This document shows, piece after piece, positions 1 through 61,539 of a DNA stretch of 64,000 nucleotides. The notes beneath the pieces are model-generated. The model ran no database searches, was not told the origin of the DNA, and saw nothing but the letters and a program-made list of their open reading frames with translations. A program made the position numbers and the translations under genes. The DNA comes from Toxorhynchites rutilus septentrionalis (lineage: Eukaryota; Arthropoda; Insecta; Diptera; Culicidae), in NCBI RefSeq assembly GCF_029784135.1, contig NC_073744.1:65422593-65486592 (forward strand), in the 5' to 3' direction. Positions within the stretch are counted from its first letter, which is position 1. Each line of letters opens with the position of its first letter.

Positions 1-403
1 TTGGGGATTGCCAATGGAAAACATTGGGTAAAGGATTGGAAACAAGCTTCGGTGTAGTTTCCACAGAACAAGTAAAGACACATTGTGCTACATGGGATCC
101 AAGATCAAATCAGTTGAACGTGAAGGATTGGAAACTAGCTTCACTGCAATCTGTGTGGGTTGATTCTGTTCCCTTTCAATTTGATAAAAAATGGAAAGAA
201 TTTGTCAGCAAATGCTTGCAACAGATCCAGTTCGCTTTGCTTTTTTTTTATAATACTGGTCTCTTGATATTTTTAAACTTAATTATACTTATTACGTGGG
301 TCATCATCATCATCATCTTTGAAAATGATGGAAAAGGCCATTGATCTCCATATCAAATCATCATATTTGAACAGAAACAGCGCTTCACACGATAATTTCA
401 AAA
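1..403. other. Unassigned left edge
   Basis: No family is recognisable here. A short phrase, ggattggaaac followed by aagcttc or tagcttc, occurs at about 34 and again at about 125, so the stretch may hold a degenerate direct repeat. An open frame of 106 codons crosses it but shows no domain and ends in a hydrophobic, low-complexity tail. It is probably the eroded 5' part of the retrotransposon that follows. Confidence 0.3.
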
Positions 404-2360
404 ATGAAGAACTCTTTTGGTGCTAACGAAATCTCACTTACAGCTTTTCTTGATATTGAGGGAGCGTTTGACAATGCATCCTACAACTCTATAAATAAAG
501 CCATGAAAAAATGTAGTTTTGACATGTGCACCTCCAACTGGATACATGCCATGCTAACCAATCGACTAATAACAGCTAAATTAGGAGGATCTACTCTAAC
601 AACGAATCCAAGAAGAGGTTGCCCTCAAGGAGGAGTTCTGTCTCCTCTGTTGTGGTCCCTAATTGTCGACGATCTTCTGAATAACCTAGCTAATTTAGGA
701 TACAAAGTCATTGGTTTTGCTGATGACATAATCATCTTAGTGAGGGGTAAATGTGAGTATACTGTTTCCAACAGAATTCAAACAGCCCTTAACTACCCAC
801 TCAAAGGGTGGAACATGCAAGGACTTAGTACTAATTTTTCAAAAACAGTCATAATTCCATTTACCAGAAAACGAACGTATAAGTTTCTACCTCTTAGATT
901 GGGAGGTGTACAATTGGAGCTTTCAAAACGAACCAAATATTGAGGTGTCATGCTTGACCAAAAACTAAATTGGAACGACCAACTGGAGTCTGCAATATCT
1001 AATGCCCGGACTGCGCTCTGGAGTTGTAGTAGTATATTCGGGAAAAACTGGGGCTAAAACCGAGAATGATTCACAGGATTTACTCGGCAATTGTGAGACC
1101 CAGACTAACATACAACGTCTGGCATGCTTATCAACAACTGGAGGTATGCCCTGCGCACCATCCAAAGCCTTAGATGCTCTTTTATACCTTCTACCTGCTG
1201 AAAAGTATAAAACATTTTCTAGAAGGAGCTCTCACAGGGCATTTACAAATCCTGAAGGATTTTTAACTGAACACTATAGTAAGCATGAATGAAGACTGGA
1301 TTAGACAAGGACTAACTTCAATGTTCTCTTCAAAGTGATTGAATTCAATCGCAACGAATGGGAAGAAGGTGGTCCCAAAACTCGTCTAGGATCACTCATG
1401 TTTTATACCGATGGATCTAAAATTGGTAAATCTACGGGAGCTGGGGTTACTGGACCAGGAATCGACATGTCAGTTCCAATGGGACAGTGGTCTACAGTTT
1501 CTCAAGCACAAATATAAGCTATTCTAACATGTACAAATATTTGTTTGGCTAGAAAATACAGGTATGCCAATATCTGAATCTTCTCAGATAGCCAAGCAGC
1601 TCTTAAGGATACAATACATTCCCAAACTAGCTTTGACTGACATGTGTATGCTTTTACTGCATTAAAACAACTAGCTGCTACTAACGAAGTTAACCTATAC
1701 TGGGTGCCCGATTACTATAGAAGGTAATGAAAAAGCCGATCTCTTAGCAAGACTTAGACTAAATTCGTCGGGCCTAAGTCATTTTGAGGATTATCTACAT
1801 CATGCATAAATTCTGAGCTCAAAACCTGGGAAACATCAATGATTGAAGCCAACTGGAGGGCTCTATCAACACCAAGACAATCCAAATTATTCACTACACC
1901 TTGCAACAGAATAACACGCAACCTTCTCAGCTTGAATAAGACAGATTTGAATACACTAACCGGTCTATTGACCGGCCACTGTCTGAGCAGGTATCACCTA
2001 AAAAAATCGGAAAACTAGCAGATGATAACAGTTGTTTCTGCAGTTTCGAAGCTGAAACTTCGAAACATTTACTTTGTCCAAGCAGTACACTAATTCAGCG
2101 AAGACTGCGGATTCTTGGAAAGGGCATTCTTATGCCTGACGAGATTTGGTCTGCTGAACTAAAATAGGTAAAGAGCTTCATAAAAGAAGTCATACCTTCG
2201 TGGGGAGATATGCAAAGTCCTGGTGCGACTTTCACTTATTCCCTGAGTGATGGAACGAACTGCCACTGCATACATAGCAAACTGGAGTGCACTACAATAG
2301 ACCAAACTAATGGTCGCAGTGGTACAATGCTCCTACAGAAGAAGAATGGCCTGGCATCAA
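404..2360 (+). mobile_element. Degenerate non-LTR retrotransposon, RT plus RNase H (LOA/I-type)
   Basis: The frame from 404 to 943 reads as a reverse transcriptase core: AFLDIEGAFDNASY, then RGCPQGGVLSPLLW, then the catalytic box GFADDIIIL. This order is typical of non-LTR retrotransposons. After a frame break the RT thumb continues near 1040-1130 (GLKPRMIHRIYSAIVRPRLTY in pieces). A ribonuclease H start (FYTDGSKIGKSTGAG) lies at 1400-1445. Elements with RT followed by RNase H belong to the LOA/Lian or I groups; the exact clade is inferred. Several stops and frameshifts make it dead. Its 3' end is not sharp and is placed near 2360 where similarity fades. It lies in the same sense as the phosphodiesterase gene, in the intron or flank before the first visible exon. 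Confidence 0.8.
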
Positions 2361-2906
2361 ATCAATTCACAAAATAGACAGAAATTCAGGCACAAATAAG
2401 TTGGTATTTATTTTGAAATTGAGGTTTGCCAAAACTAGGGAAATAAATTGACAACCAATCCAATGTCTATATAGAAGGAAATAGATGAGCAGATCTATTT
2501 TTGTTTACTACAGTTATTTTTACTTTGATTCTCGAGTAATTAGAATCTGTGTGGAGCTTTCTCACATAGTGATAGTAGGAGTTGCATGTGATCGTTTAAT
2601 GACTTCCTCTTTTAGGAAGTGTATAACACCTCATCCCTAAGATAAATTCGTAAAATGTAATTTACACTAGTAACCGCTATTTGATCTATATAAGTGGTAA
2701 GGATTAATGCACGGTGTTTTTCCTACTCAGTGCTTCTCACCATTCATCAAACTCCTCCTCATTTTAATCAACCGTCACTACATCGGGCACCTGTAGTTAC
2801 ACTTACTCGGCAAACACCTATCTTCATCGGCGTCTAATGAAAGCACATTTCTCATATTCTCATTCTTTTTCTTTTTACTTTCTCCCGTATCTTTCCCCCT
2901 TGCCAG
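2361..2906. other. Intron sequence, nothing recognised
   Basis: AT-rich sequence between the retrotransposon remnant and the first exon seen. It ends with a pyrimidine tract and a cag acceptor at 2904-2906. No other feature was found. Confidence 0.5.
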
Positions 2907-51961
<49,055 letters not shown>

Positions 51962-52960
51962 CCGAAGCATTTCGACGAGAACTCCGAACTCGAAGTGGCC
52001 CCCAGCACCGACAAGGAGAACTCAGTCTAGATTGTTTCGACAGGACTCATGCTGTCGGCTGTGTTTAGATGTAGACTATTTGCTGTGCTGTGTCAGACCA
52101 TGCGAATTAGTATTAACTGGAAAACCCCAAACAAGTAAATGTGTGGTATCGTGGAATGAAAACACAAATACCTAAATGTCAATCAAAATGTCCCTTTTTT
52201 GGAGGAATGTATTTTATATACATGTTTGATCGGTAACTCAACTCCCGCTATCAAGTTATACTTCAAAATGCAATACCTAGATTGTAACAAAAATCAAACA
52301 AACAAAGCTCCAAGTGATGTGCGATAACCAAAACTCTAGCCCGAGTGAAACTGAACAAACACATTCGCAAACCTTTGTAAGATAGAAAAAAAAATCTTTA
52401 CGGTGCTTTCTTTACTTAGTGGTAGACTAGTACTTTTAACATTCTTGCTATGATAAGCGCGATAGACCCTGGATAACTCGGATCCAGATGGAGGATGCAT
52501 ATATCTTTCTCTCTGTAGGCTAGTTTAACTCCATCTATACTCACCTGTTGTTTTTAAGCTATCCTTAGGCACGTCAATTGTTACTTACTTCTCTGAACTA
52601 GAGGAAGAATTTGTGTTGAACACAAGTCAACGTGTAACTAGTCATTAGAGAGCGCATAGATATTTAGGAAATAGGCTGCTATCTGTAGGGACTGAGAGAA
52701 ATGACATTCTCTATGGATGATTCTATCGATATTCGAGTGTTAAGTTGAGCATTTACACACCCATGAACCTCAATCATTGTTATTTATGGAACATAGTTTA
52801 ATTAATTAATTCGCTCAAGTTTGGTTGGCAATGGAACCGTTTGTAGGATTAAAAGTTTTACGATGAAGGCCTCCAGGAAACGACAATTCAGTGGAATGTA
52901 TGTTCGCTGATTTCACATGCTCATTCAGAAGGAAAAAAATAAACTACACTGTGGTGCTGA
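51962..52960 (+). other. Probable Pde6 3' untranslated region
   Basis: The sequence after the stop has no open frame. A canonical AATAAA lies at 52938-52943, about 1 kb beyond the stop, and is the best polyadenylation signal candidate. The true cleavage site needs transcript data. Confidence 0.5.
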
Positions 52961-53379
52961 GTTATCGTTTACTTTCGCAGATGAGGAAGTCTTCAGATCA
53001 GACGAGGCCCGATTGTGCATGAAAGTTATAGTTTATTCTTTATTATACCCCCAAACCGTAACTGATGTAAACGACGACTACTCCTCAAAATGATGTGAAC
53101 ATCTTTCGAAAAGTTAATTCAATGCGCTATCAACACTTAACCGCAAAAAAAAAACACAACACGAGGCTGGAAAACAGGATCAAACATGTTCGTTGCTTGT
53201 TTGTCGCTTGGAGACTAACAAGACAACGGAGGATGGAAATTACGTTGGTCGCCCAGATTGTATTCCACTGTTGCTGCTTTACTGGGACACTTCTTAAAAA
53301 AACTTACAATATAACTCTTTTAATTGTCACAAACAGAATGATTAAAAAACTTAAAACCACAGGTTTTGTATTATAGAGA

Positions 53380-53700
53380 CTTTAAACTTTTCAGTTCATT
53401 CGTCTCTAGCCTTGAGAAAGGCCCTTGGAAAACTTTACTCCAGCATTACACGTCCGCCCTTACTGCCTTGAGAAAGACACTCGATCCCTCGCCGTCCAGC
53501 TCGTCCAGCAATGATGTTGTCCAGCCGGTGTTCACGCAACGAATGACTTCTCATATGTGCGTGTGTATGCAATTGTATCGCCGAGCGCATGCCTATTGCA
53601 CACCGATTGCATCATCATTTTCTCCACCCGATGATTCGTCTCTTATTCGTTCGTTTTCTTCTCGGGATGCATTCGTCGCGAACATGTTTATTTATTTAGG
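53380..53700. repeat. Fragment related to the 908-bp module
   Basis: gatccctcgccgtccagctc and gcaatgatgttgtcc resemble gatccttcgccgtccacctc and gcaacgatgttgtc of the array and of copy 1 (13590 and 14093). It shows that the module exists outside the intron too. Confidence 0.5.
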
Positions 53701-53999
53701 CTCATTAGCAATTTAGATGAAACAGAGAAGGGCTTTAATAGTGTACATGTTATATGTTTTTATGGATTCTATAAATTGTACATTGCACAGTAGCGTTAAA
53801 GTATTTTTTCTGTTCGATTACATTATGGTAAATTACAGAGTAGTAGCTATTTAGGCTTAAGATTATTCTTTCTATTCTTCCGTTGTTCAGCAAACTGGAC
53901 AGCTTAGACAGTTGATATTGAGCATTGTTGGGTTATTAATAGCACAGCAGCCCGATGTTTCTTGCAGAGCAGATATTTGTTCCACCCTAGGTAGTGCGG

Positions 54000-54190
54000 A
54001 CTGAATCAAAACGGCTGTCAAAAAAGATCCAATTGAAATGTCAAAAAAGATCCAATGATCAGGAGTGTTATTTTTCTCATGAAAATCAACACTATGAAAA
54101 AGGTATTGTTATCAGAGGCAAAAATAGTTAAACTTATAAAATGAACGAACTACATTTTTCCGTCAATTTTTCAATTGACCATTGCATCTC
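54000..54190. repeat. Dispersed repeat shared with 4425-4670
   Basis: Similar over about 190 bp with indels (aaaaaagatccaatgatcag, aaaaaggtattgttatcaga, gaacgaactacattttt). Class unknown. Confidence 0.6.
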
Positions 54191-54341
54191 TGAAAGGACA
54201 TCTTATATTGCAAGGTATCAGAACCTGACAGAATATAAACAACCTACGAATAACGCTTAGTTCACTCCAAGATTTTAATGTGGGAGCAAAATTCAACATC
54301 GGCGAATTTCGATACATACATACATAGCAAAAGTGAAATGT

Positions 54342-54798
54342 TTAGAAGGCGTTATTTTCTAACGTCGGTGAAAACAGCTTTGCTAATGAAGTTAACCGAA
54401 TGAAATCCACTTGATTATGATCCGCTAGTCCTGGTGATGAATGTACCGCTAAAGCATTCAGCGCTTTGTGTTGATGATGGACGTTATCTTCTGAGTCAAC
54501 TACCGGCTTAATTATGGAGAAGGCATTACGGTTTCTCACGAGGTTTCTTTTCCGGTTGAAATGTAATGATGTATTTGTAACCTGTAAATGTGTTTCAAAG
54601 GTTTGCTACACTTTTGGTTTTCAATAATTGAAACATCGTACTTACTCCACAGATACGGGAACCCTTATTCGGAACTAGTTTGTCGTCTCCGCAAAAATCA
54701 ACCCAGCGCGACTGTAAATACGTTTCCGAGGGTATACGATAAAAGCTAACGCGAACATTTTCACTCATATTCGGGCAGCCTTTCACTGAGCAACACAT
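54342..54798 (-). CDS. Small THAP-type zinc-finger protein, two exons
   Basis: Exon 1 runs 54798-54646 on the minus strand and starts MCCSVKGCPNMSENVRVSFY, then IPSETYLQSRWVDFCG and KLVPNKGSRIC. This is a THAP domain (C-x4-C, conserved Trp, Pro, third Cys), a DNA-binding zinc finger. The donor gga/gtaagt and acceptor tttacag (54582-54584) define a 64-bp intron, a normal size for mosquitoes, and the phase is kept. Exon 2 (54581-54342) gives 79 residues with an LHF and NAFSII stretch near the AVPTIF-box position, then stops. The last Cys-x2-His spacing is not canonical (seven residues lie between), so a different splice, further exons or decay are possible. I prefer the ATG at 54798 because THAP domains sit at the extreme N-terminus. 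Confidence 0.5.
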
Positions 54799-55125
54799 TT
54801 TTAATGTCCACTTTTCCTGATATAACATTTCTCCGAACGAAATAAAAACAAACAAAGTCACAGTCACGTAAATGTTTACTCCTGCGATTTGAAAACATTC
54901 GATGAAAAGTGAAACGAAGAGTTGCCAGATGATTTTTAAAAAAAAGTCTGTAAAAATATGTGAAAGTCTGTTAAAATGTGGAAATGTCTGTAGAAGTGTG
55001 CGGATCTGTAGAAATGTCTTTTAACGTTAATTTTCATAGATTCAATCATATTTTGTACATCGCGATGCACTTAAGATTGTATTTTGTATATTATTGTATA
55101 TTTTGTATATGTATATTTTGTATAT

Positions 55126-55646
55126 ATACAGCCATACCATGCCAAACCGATATAGTGGTTCTCAGATTTCGATGAAAAGTGGTAGTTTTGTTCTTTATCG
55201 CAAATGATTAGACCCGTATTTTTTTTTTTCGTTAGGGTGACCATTTCCATTTTAGGGTGGTCCGAAAAATATTTTTTTTCTCAATTTTTCCCAAAGCTGA
55301 CTTTCTTTTTAAAATTCATAATTTCAGAGCCACTGAGCCGGTTTAGATTATCGGCATATCTAAATAAAGACAATGAGCTAGCTTTTTATTCAAAAATATC
55401 GAATTTGCAAAAAAAATGGATTTTGTTTTCGTAATTATCGAATGCGTTTGTTTTTTATTGTTTTTATGGTTTTGGACTAAGGGGCGTTATATTTTTTATA
55501 TTTTTCTTGAAAGATGAGGCTGTTCTACATAACATATCTCGATTTAAGAGATGCTTTTTTTTCGTTTTTGAGATATGATTCTTCAAAGTTAGCATGTGGT
55601 CCGAAAACTAATTTTTCCCCTTGAGAACGCATGGAATGGCTGTATG
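55126..55646. mobile_element. MITE with TIR atacagccataccatgc
   Basis: atacagccataccatgcc at 55129 is inverted as gcatggaatggctgtat at 55629-55645, with one to two changes. Inside are gggtggtccgaaaaat and long T runs. No coding capacity. Confidence 0.65.
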
Positions 55647-55659
55647 TATATATATACTA

Positions 55660-55880
55660 CCTGACCCGGCGAACTTCGTCCAGCCCAAAATTATTGTTTT
55701 GATATGATTTCTTTAGAACGAATTTCTAAACTTTTCCTCATCATAACATTGCTCTATGGGTAGAATACAACAAATACAGCAAAATGAAGATGGCTCAAAA
55801 GAGACCTTTCCTTCATCGGATTTTGCGATTAGCATACATTTGGTCTTCCATTTTGACAATGTTTATTTATATAGATAGAT
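55660..55880 (+). mobile_element. Relic of the tagctgacccggc retroposon
   Basis: ctacctgacccggcgaactt at 55659 matches the opening of 49134-49855, and a run of atagatagatgg is near 55875. The internal units are missing or decayed. Confidence 0.5.
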
Positions 55881-57057
55881 GGATAGAAGATATAGGAATA
55901 CGTTGTTTTGCATGAAAATCCATTTCCACTTTCGAACAAAGATCATCTTCGCTAGTGCAAATATCGAATGGCCTAACAACGCTCATCATGTTGTAATTTT
56001 AGGTGATATGGGAATTCAATTTTCCAAATTTTTCCGACATTCTTTCAGAGTTTTCCGATTTTTTCGGTTCACTATATTGATCTACAGAAAAAGACAAATA
56101 CAACAAAATAAAGAATCCTAAAATCAGGCCATCCCTTCTTCGGGTTCTCCGTTTACGAACAGATTTGGCTTTCCATTTTTAGATAGATATAGACTTACAA
56201 TGCGAGGTTGAAGGGATGCTCATGAACTGGGATGAAACGATCTCCGTTATTGCTTGGATGTAGTCAATCTTAATATTACTCAAAGATGTTCAGTCAGGGC
56301 TTTGAGAATCCACTCATTGTTGTTTGCTCAAAAGAGACTCCTCTAGGAGAGTCATTTTTAAGGAAATTAGCGACGCACATGTTGCCGTCCACACGTTTGC
56401 TAAAATATGATTCGCTTGGCGCCGGTAGCGCTTATTCGGATTAGTTTGTCGCCAGTCGTTTTTGACATTATCGGGCAATTACAATCTGTTAAGTTTTACC
56501 CATCTCATCGATAGTTCTCATAGGTTCTCGACTCTGTTCCCTCACAGTCATGAAATTTCGAAGTGTAGTATAGTAAATGTATAGCATGTATAGTGAATGA
56601 ATGCAATTTTTCATTCAACGTGAAGAATCGTATCGTCTCTTTCGCCTGCAATGATGTCAGGGCAGAAGTACTTATGAAATCATAAAAAACGTAGATGTGT
56701 ACAAGTTATTGTTACCAAACAAAACACCAACAGAATGCAAAAGATACTGAAGTACTGTCGTCGGCCACTGAGCGATACTATGCTCACGACATCACTGCGG
56801 TGCGACCTATTTTGCGAATGTAACCATTGTGGTTACGCCGGACAGCAAAGTGTTAATGGATGACTCAAAAAATAGGTCTAACGTCATGTGTTTTGATATA
56901 AACTAAATATGACAACTGTTCATTTATTAAAAATATATCATACGGTGATTAAAATATATTTGATGTGATGAATAGAGCCTCTCATTTTTCATAAACCTGT
57001 GAAATATTGTTATATCCAAAAAGTCTGCAACAAAAATTAAAAGTTTCCACTGATCAT
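55881..57057. other. Intergenic, nothing recognised
   Basis: No domain-bearing frame, TIR pair or tRNA-like head was found. Confidence 0.4.
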
Positions 57058-57059
57058 TC

Positions 57060-57432
57060 AACAAGAGCCAAAGGTTGTACCGCTCATGACAACTCTACAC
57101 GAACTGATGATTGCGCCGGCTAGTGACCATTCTATCCTGGATTCCTCGAGTCGAGAAAGACGCACCACGCTAGATATGGGGTACAGACTAGGGGGGCGTT
57201 GCTGATTAATGGTCAGCTGCATCCCAATAGGAAGTATCCCGGGCACACGTACAGAGCATTGGAGACAGCAACATCCCAATTACGAAAACACTTGTAATAC
57301 TAACCTCGAGCCAACCGCGAGTAATCGGTTACATATTACTAACATAGATAATAAGAAAAATTGTATTTAACTCCCGGCCCCGTGAGGCTAACGCCATATG
57401 AGCCTTTATAAAAATATATATTTTGGAAAAAA
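57060..57432 (+). mobile_element. 3' tail of a non-LTR retrotransposon
   Basis: A GC-richer stretch is followed by ctcccggccccgtgaggcta and gagcctttataaaaatatat, then a run of A. The poly-A end and lack of an open frame fit a 5'-truncated LINE 3' untranslated region. Confidence 0.5.
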
Positions 57433-57554
57433 AAAAATTAAAAGTATTTTGCAGATATGTCTGTGAATTTACAAAAATATCTGTAAATCTGGCATCTCTG
57501 GTGGTATGAGAATTTATTGCAAGAAATCACTTGAAAAAATGCATGGATTTGCTT

Positions 57555-57745
57555 GAAAACGAAGCGAATTGAGTCCGCACCACTTAGGTTCCACCGTGGA
57601 CCGATCTCCTCCATCGTTGATGATTGTTGCGTGAACGTAATTATTCTATAACAACACAAAGATGGGCAATTGAGGGCTTTCAGTTTTGAACTAACGATCG
57701 ATCGCTTAGTAAGCGAACGCGCAACCAATGTGGCAACGAAGTACG
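57555..57745 (-). mobile_element. SINE family 2, 5' part
   Basis: On the minus strand ccacattggttgcgcgttcg and agtaagcgatcgatcg match the head of 46724-47207, and the body runs to the ccacggtggaac region. Confidence 0.7.
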
Positions 57746-58765
57746 CCATGGTAATAGTCACAGACAAAGATGCGAAAGCACGCTTCTCACAGCTACTCAA
57801 AGCGTGTCGTGACATCAATACTGTCAAGGTTTCAACATGTTGCAGTTCCGTCGAGCGATTTGGTAACATGTTCTGGAACAGGTTCGATTCTAAAACATGG
57901 CGTCATATCAGGGAGCTGGAACGAATAAAATGATGATTACCAAGACGGCAAACGAAACATGGAAGTCTACTCCCGTTAGTACACTCTTAGAAAAAAAAGT
58001 TATATATATCAAGATTTTGTTTTGGTAAATACACCGTGGATTACCAAGATGCTCAACACAGTAGTTGATCGCAGAAGTGGGAGCATGATGAGTGAAGTGT
58101 GTAACTCTAAGCATAGGAATAGGGCTCTCAGGGTCGCTTATTCCTAAGCCGGCTTTCTTCAAACTTGCTCTTCTAGCAAACAGGAGCACTTTCCACACGC
58201 TTACACAGCTCAAAGGTCGATTGAGGACGAGGGCTGACGACTTCTTTCAAGTCCGGAGAACGAATACAAACCAGGGACAGTGGTTGCAGAGGAATACAAT
58301 TATATTTTAATTAATACAATTTTCCTTCTCGCTTTATTCTTTCTTCCTTCACTTTCCTTTTTCATATACCCCTATTTCAACTATTTCCTGTTCCCTATCG
58401 TTTTCCTTACCGAGCTTTCTGTTTTTTGTATGTGTGGGTGGGAACAATGTTTTTTCTCTTCCTAATTGGCAACCCCGTTCATTGACGATAGATCAACTGG
58501 ACAGTGGATCGCGGTGGGCGTTGTTTACCCAGGACTCAAACCGTTTGTGAGAGGGACAATATCATCCAGCAACCGGCGGCTAGGAATGCATTTATTTTTA
58601 TACATATATTTGGAATTTGGGTGAAGCCCAAACTGCGCCTGGAACCAACAGTTACAAGTGATTGACATCCCCACAAGGCTCGATGTTACAGTTTTTGGCT
58701 CATTCGATTCATCACAATTGATACTCGTTATTGCAGATTGTAGAGAATACCTCAAAGGTCGAAAG

Positions 58766-59180
58766 GCAACTGTGTAAAATGTGCTAATTATAATAGATAT
58801 GATGTGACATGTACACGATTAAAATTCTACTCTGTTACAGCTAAAATGCTAATGAGCCTAAAAAATAAACAATAAAGGGATAAAAAAAACCGATCTCTCA
58901 ATCCACTAAAGTCGGGTGTTCGAAAGATTGATAATGTTGATGGTTTGCGTGGTTTTGTCGAATGCGACAGACACATCGACAGCCAAATATATTCCAAGAT
59001 AATTTATTGTTTTTTTTCTATCGTTTGATTAAACGGTTCTATCAAATAAGCGTTCGAACTCTCTCATTTTCCGCTACATGTTCTATATATAAATTTTCAC
59101 TCCATGTCATCCTATTTTTACGCGGGGGATACGTACCTCGTAATAAAACCGCGTTGATTCGAAAATCCACGGAAAACATT
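58766..59180 (+). repeat. Duplicated segment, copy A (empty site)
   Basis: It starts inside the 3' part of SINE family 2 (ggcaactgtgtaaaatgtgc) and continues through tcaatccactaaagtcgggt to ccgcgttgattcgaaaatcc. Copy B is 59817-60153 plus 61434-61520. It keeps the uninterrupted mariner target, ttctatatataaattttc. Confidence 0.85.
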
Positions 59181-59460
59181 CTTGTATGCATTGATTTTGA
59201 TGTGAATATGTTATGTATTTCAAATGTTCATATCGGAGGTGCATCGCTACATTTCAATTATCTTATGATCAATTGAATTTAAAGTATATTCGTTTCTTGA
59301 ATAGACACGATTATTCTTACCCTCAATGGCCGATCAACAATTCCATCCCGCAGATACCAATATTCATGGATTGGTACAAAATAATGTTCACTAACAAATC
59401 AATGTGAATAAAAAATATATACTGCTGTTGACTACTTTACGACAATAACAACCGATCTCT

Positions 59461-59942
59461 AGGGGGTCTCCGTAGCCACGTTCGCTTAGTAAGCGATCGA
59501 TCGTGAGTTCAAAACTCAGGGCTCTCATTGACCATCTTTGTGTTGTTACAGAATAAATAGTCCACGCAACAATCAACAGCGTTGATTGTCGATCCACGGT
59601 CGAAATAAGATCGATTCATCCATACAACTGCTCTGCTCTGCAAGACACATCGGGCTGCTGTTCTATAAATACCTCAACAATGATCAATCAACCGTATCCG
59701 CTGTCCGGTCTAACTGGATAATGAAAGAACAGAAGGAAAACTCTTACGCCTACATGGCTACTGTGTAAATGTTTACCATATGCGATGGTATAGAAGGGAA
59801 TACTCTAACGCCGAAAAATGGCAACTGTGTAAAATGTGCTAATTATAATAGATATGATGTGATATGTACACGATTAAAATTCGACTCTGTTACAGCTAAA
59901 ATGCTAATGAGCCTAAAAAATAAACAATAAAGGGATAAAAAA
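59461..59942 (+). mobile_element. SINE family 2, full length with 10-bp target duplication
   Basis: Flanked by accgatctct at 59451-59460 and 59943-59952. Starts agggggtctccgtagccacg, B box gtgagttcaaaactc, A-rich end. The head lacks a few bases between the A box and cgttcgc compared with 46724-47207. Confidence 0.88.
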
Positions 59943-60153
59943 ACCGATCTCTCAATCCACTAAAGTCGGGTGTTCGAAAGATTGACCCTGAATAATGTTG
60001 ATGGTTTGCGTGGTTTTGTCGAGTGCGACACACCGACAGCCAAACCGCAAATATTCCAAGATAATTCATTGTATTTTTTTTCAATCGTTTGATCAAACGG
60101 TTCTATCAAATAAGCGTTCGAACTCTCTCATTTTCCGCTACATGTTCTATATA

Positions 60154-61433
60154 TTAGGCTGTCAAAAAAGTCTTGCGGTATTTTTTTTTGAATTTTCATT
60201 TGTTCATAAAATTAGTTACAATCATCTATTTTAAGTCAAATATGCGCCGTTTTGTTCGATGACTTGTTCCCAAAGAGATGCCAACTTCATAATACCCCTG
60301 TTATAGAAGCTCGCTTCCTTATTGGCAAAAAACTCGGATAGCCAATTTTCACAGGCCTCTTTTGTGGCTAACTTCTGACTACCTAGCTCGTTCGCCATGG
60401 ACAAAAACAGGTGGTAGTCACTTGGTGCAAGGTCCGGACTATACGGCGGATGCAAAAGAACCACCCATCCGAGCTCCCGGAGCTTCTGGTGCGTCACCAA
60501 AGAAGTGTGGGCCTGGCGTTGTCCTGATGGAAGACAATGCGGCCTCGGTTTATCAAAGATGGCCTCTTCTTCATGAGTGCTACCTTCAAGCGGTCCAGTT
60601 GTTGGCAGTACAGGTCCGAATTGAGCGTTTGGCTATAGGGAAGCAGCTCATAATAGATTATTCCTTGACAATCCCACCAAACACACAGCAGAACCTTCCT
60701 GGCCGTTAATGAGGGTTTGGGCACCGTCTGAGCCGCTTCAGCGGGCTTCGACCACGACCGTTTGCGCTTCACGTTGTCGTAAGTGACCCACTTTTCATCG
60801 CCAGTCACCATCCGCTTCAGAAGCGGGTCGATTTTGTTGCGATTCAGCAGCGATTCACATGCGTCGATACGGTCAAAGATGTTTTTTTGCGTCAACGTGT
60901 GTGGCACCCATACATCGAGCTTCTTTGTGAATCCAAGCTTCTTCAAATGGTTAATAACGGTTTGATTACTTATCCCCAGCTCTTGGCCGATGCTACGGCT
61001 GCTACTATGCCGGTCTTTCTCGGCTAATTCAGCGATTTTGTCGCAATTTTCGACAACAGGCCTTCCGGAGCGTGGCGCATCTTCGACGACCTCTACACCA
61101 GAACGAAAACGTTGAAACCATCGTTGTGCGGTGGAAATGGAAACTGTATCGGGTCCATAAACTGCACAAATTTTATTGGCAGCTTGAGATGCATTTTTGC
61201 CTTTGTCATAGTAGTACTGTAAAATATGTCGGATTTTCTCTTTATTTTGCTCCATATTTGCGACACTATAACTCACGAACGACTTAACCAAACAAAACAC
61301 TGTCAAGGACTATATTATAGCGCGCAAAAATACCAACAAGCTATAGTATGACTCGATACAATTAATACACCTAGAACTACGCGCTTACAACGACACCTCG
61401 CGGAAATACCGCAGGACTTTTTTGACAGCCTAA
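60154..61433 (-). mobile_element. mariner element 2 (cecropia-like), full length
   Basis: 1280 bp with 28-bp inverted ends differing at one base (ttaggctgtcaaaaaagtc start) and TA on both sides. The uninterrupted paralogue at 59080-59100 confirms the exact insertion point. One transposase gene on the minus strand. Confidence 0.95.
60231..61306 (-). pseudogene. mariner transposase with one frameshift
   Basis: The frame reads from MEQNKEKIRHILQYYYDKGK (an inner Met is the usual start, at about 61252) through the helix-turn-helix (AQRWFQRFRSG, SRSIGQELGISNQTVINHL), the linker WVPHTLT and catalytic blocks MVTGDEKWVTYDN and FHQDNARP. It then shifts frame near 60494-60500 and goes on as VTHQKLRELGW, PPYSPDLAPSDYHLF and ends EQNGAYLT. 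The D, D34D blocks are all present. Its wording is close to the cecropia subfamily, to which human Hsmar1 belongs. A single deletion of about one base is the only break I see. Confidence 0.92.
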
Positions 61434-61539
61434 TATAAACTTTCACTCCATGTCATCCTATTTTTACGCGGGGGATACGTACCTCGTAATAAAACCGCGT
61501 TAATTCGAAAATCCACGAAAAACGAAACAACACTTATTA

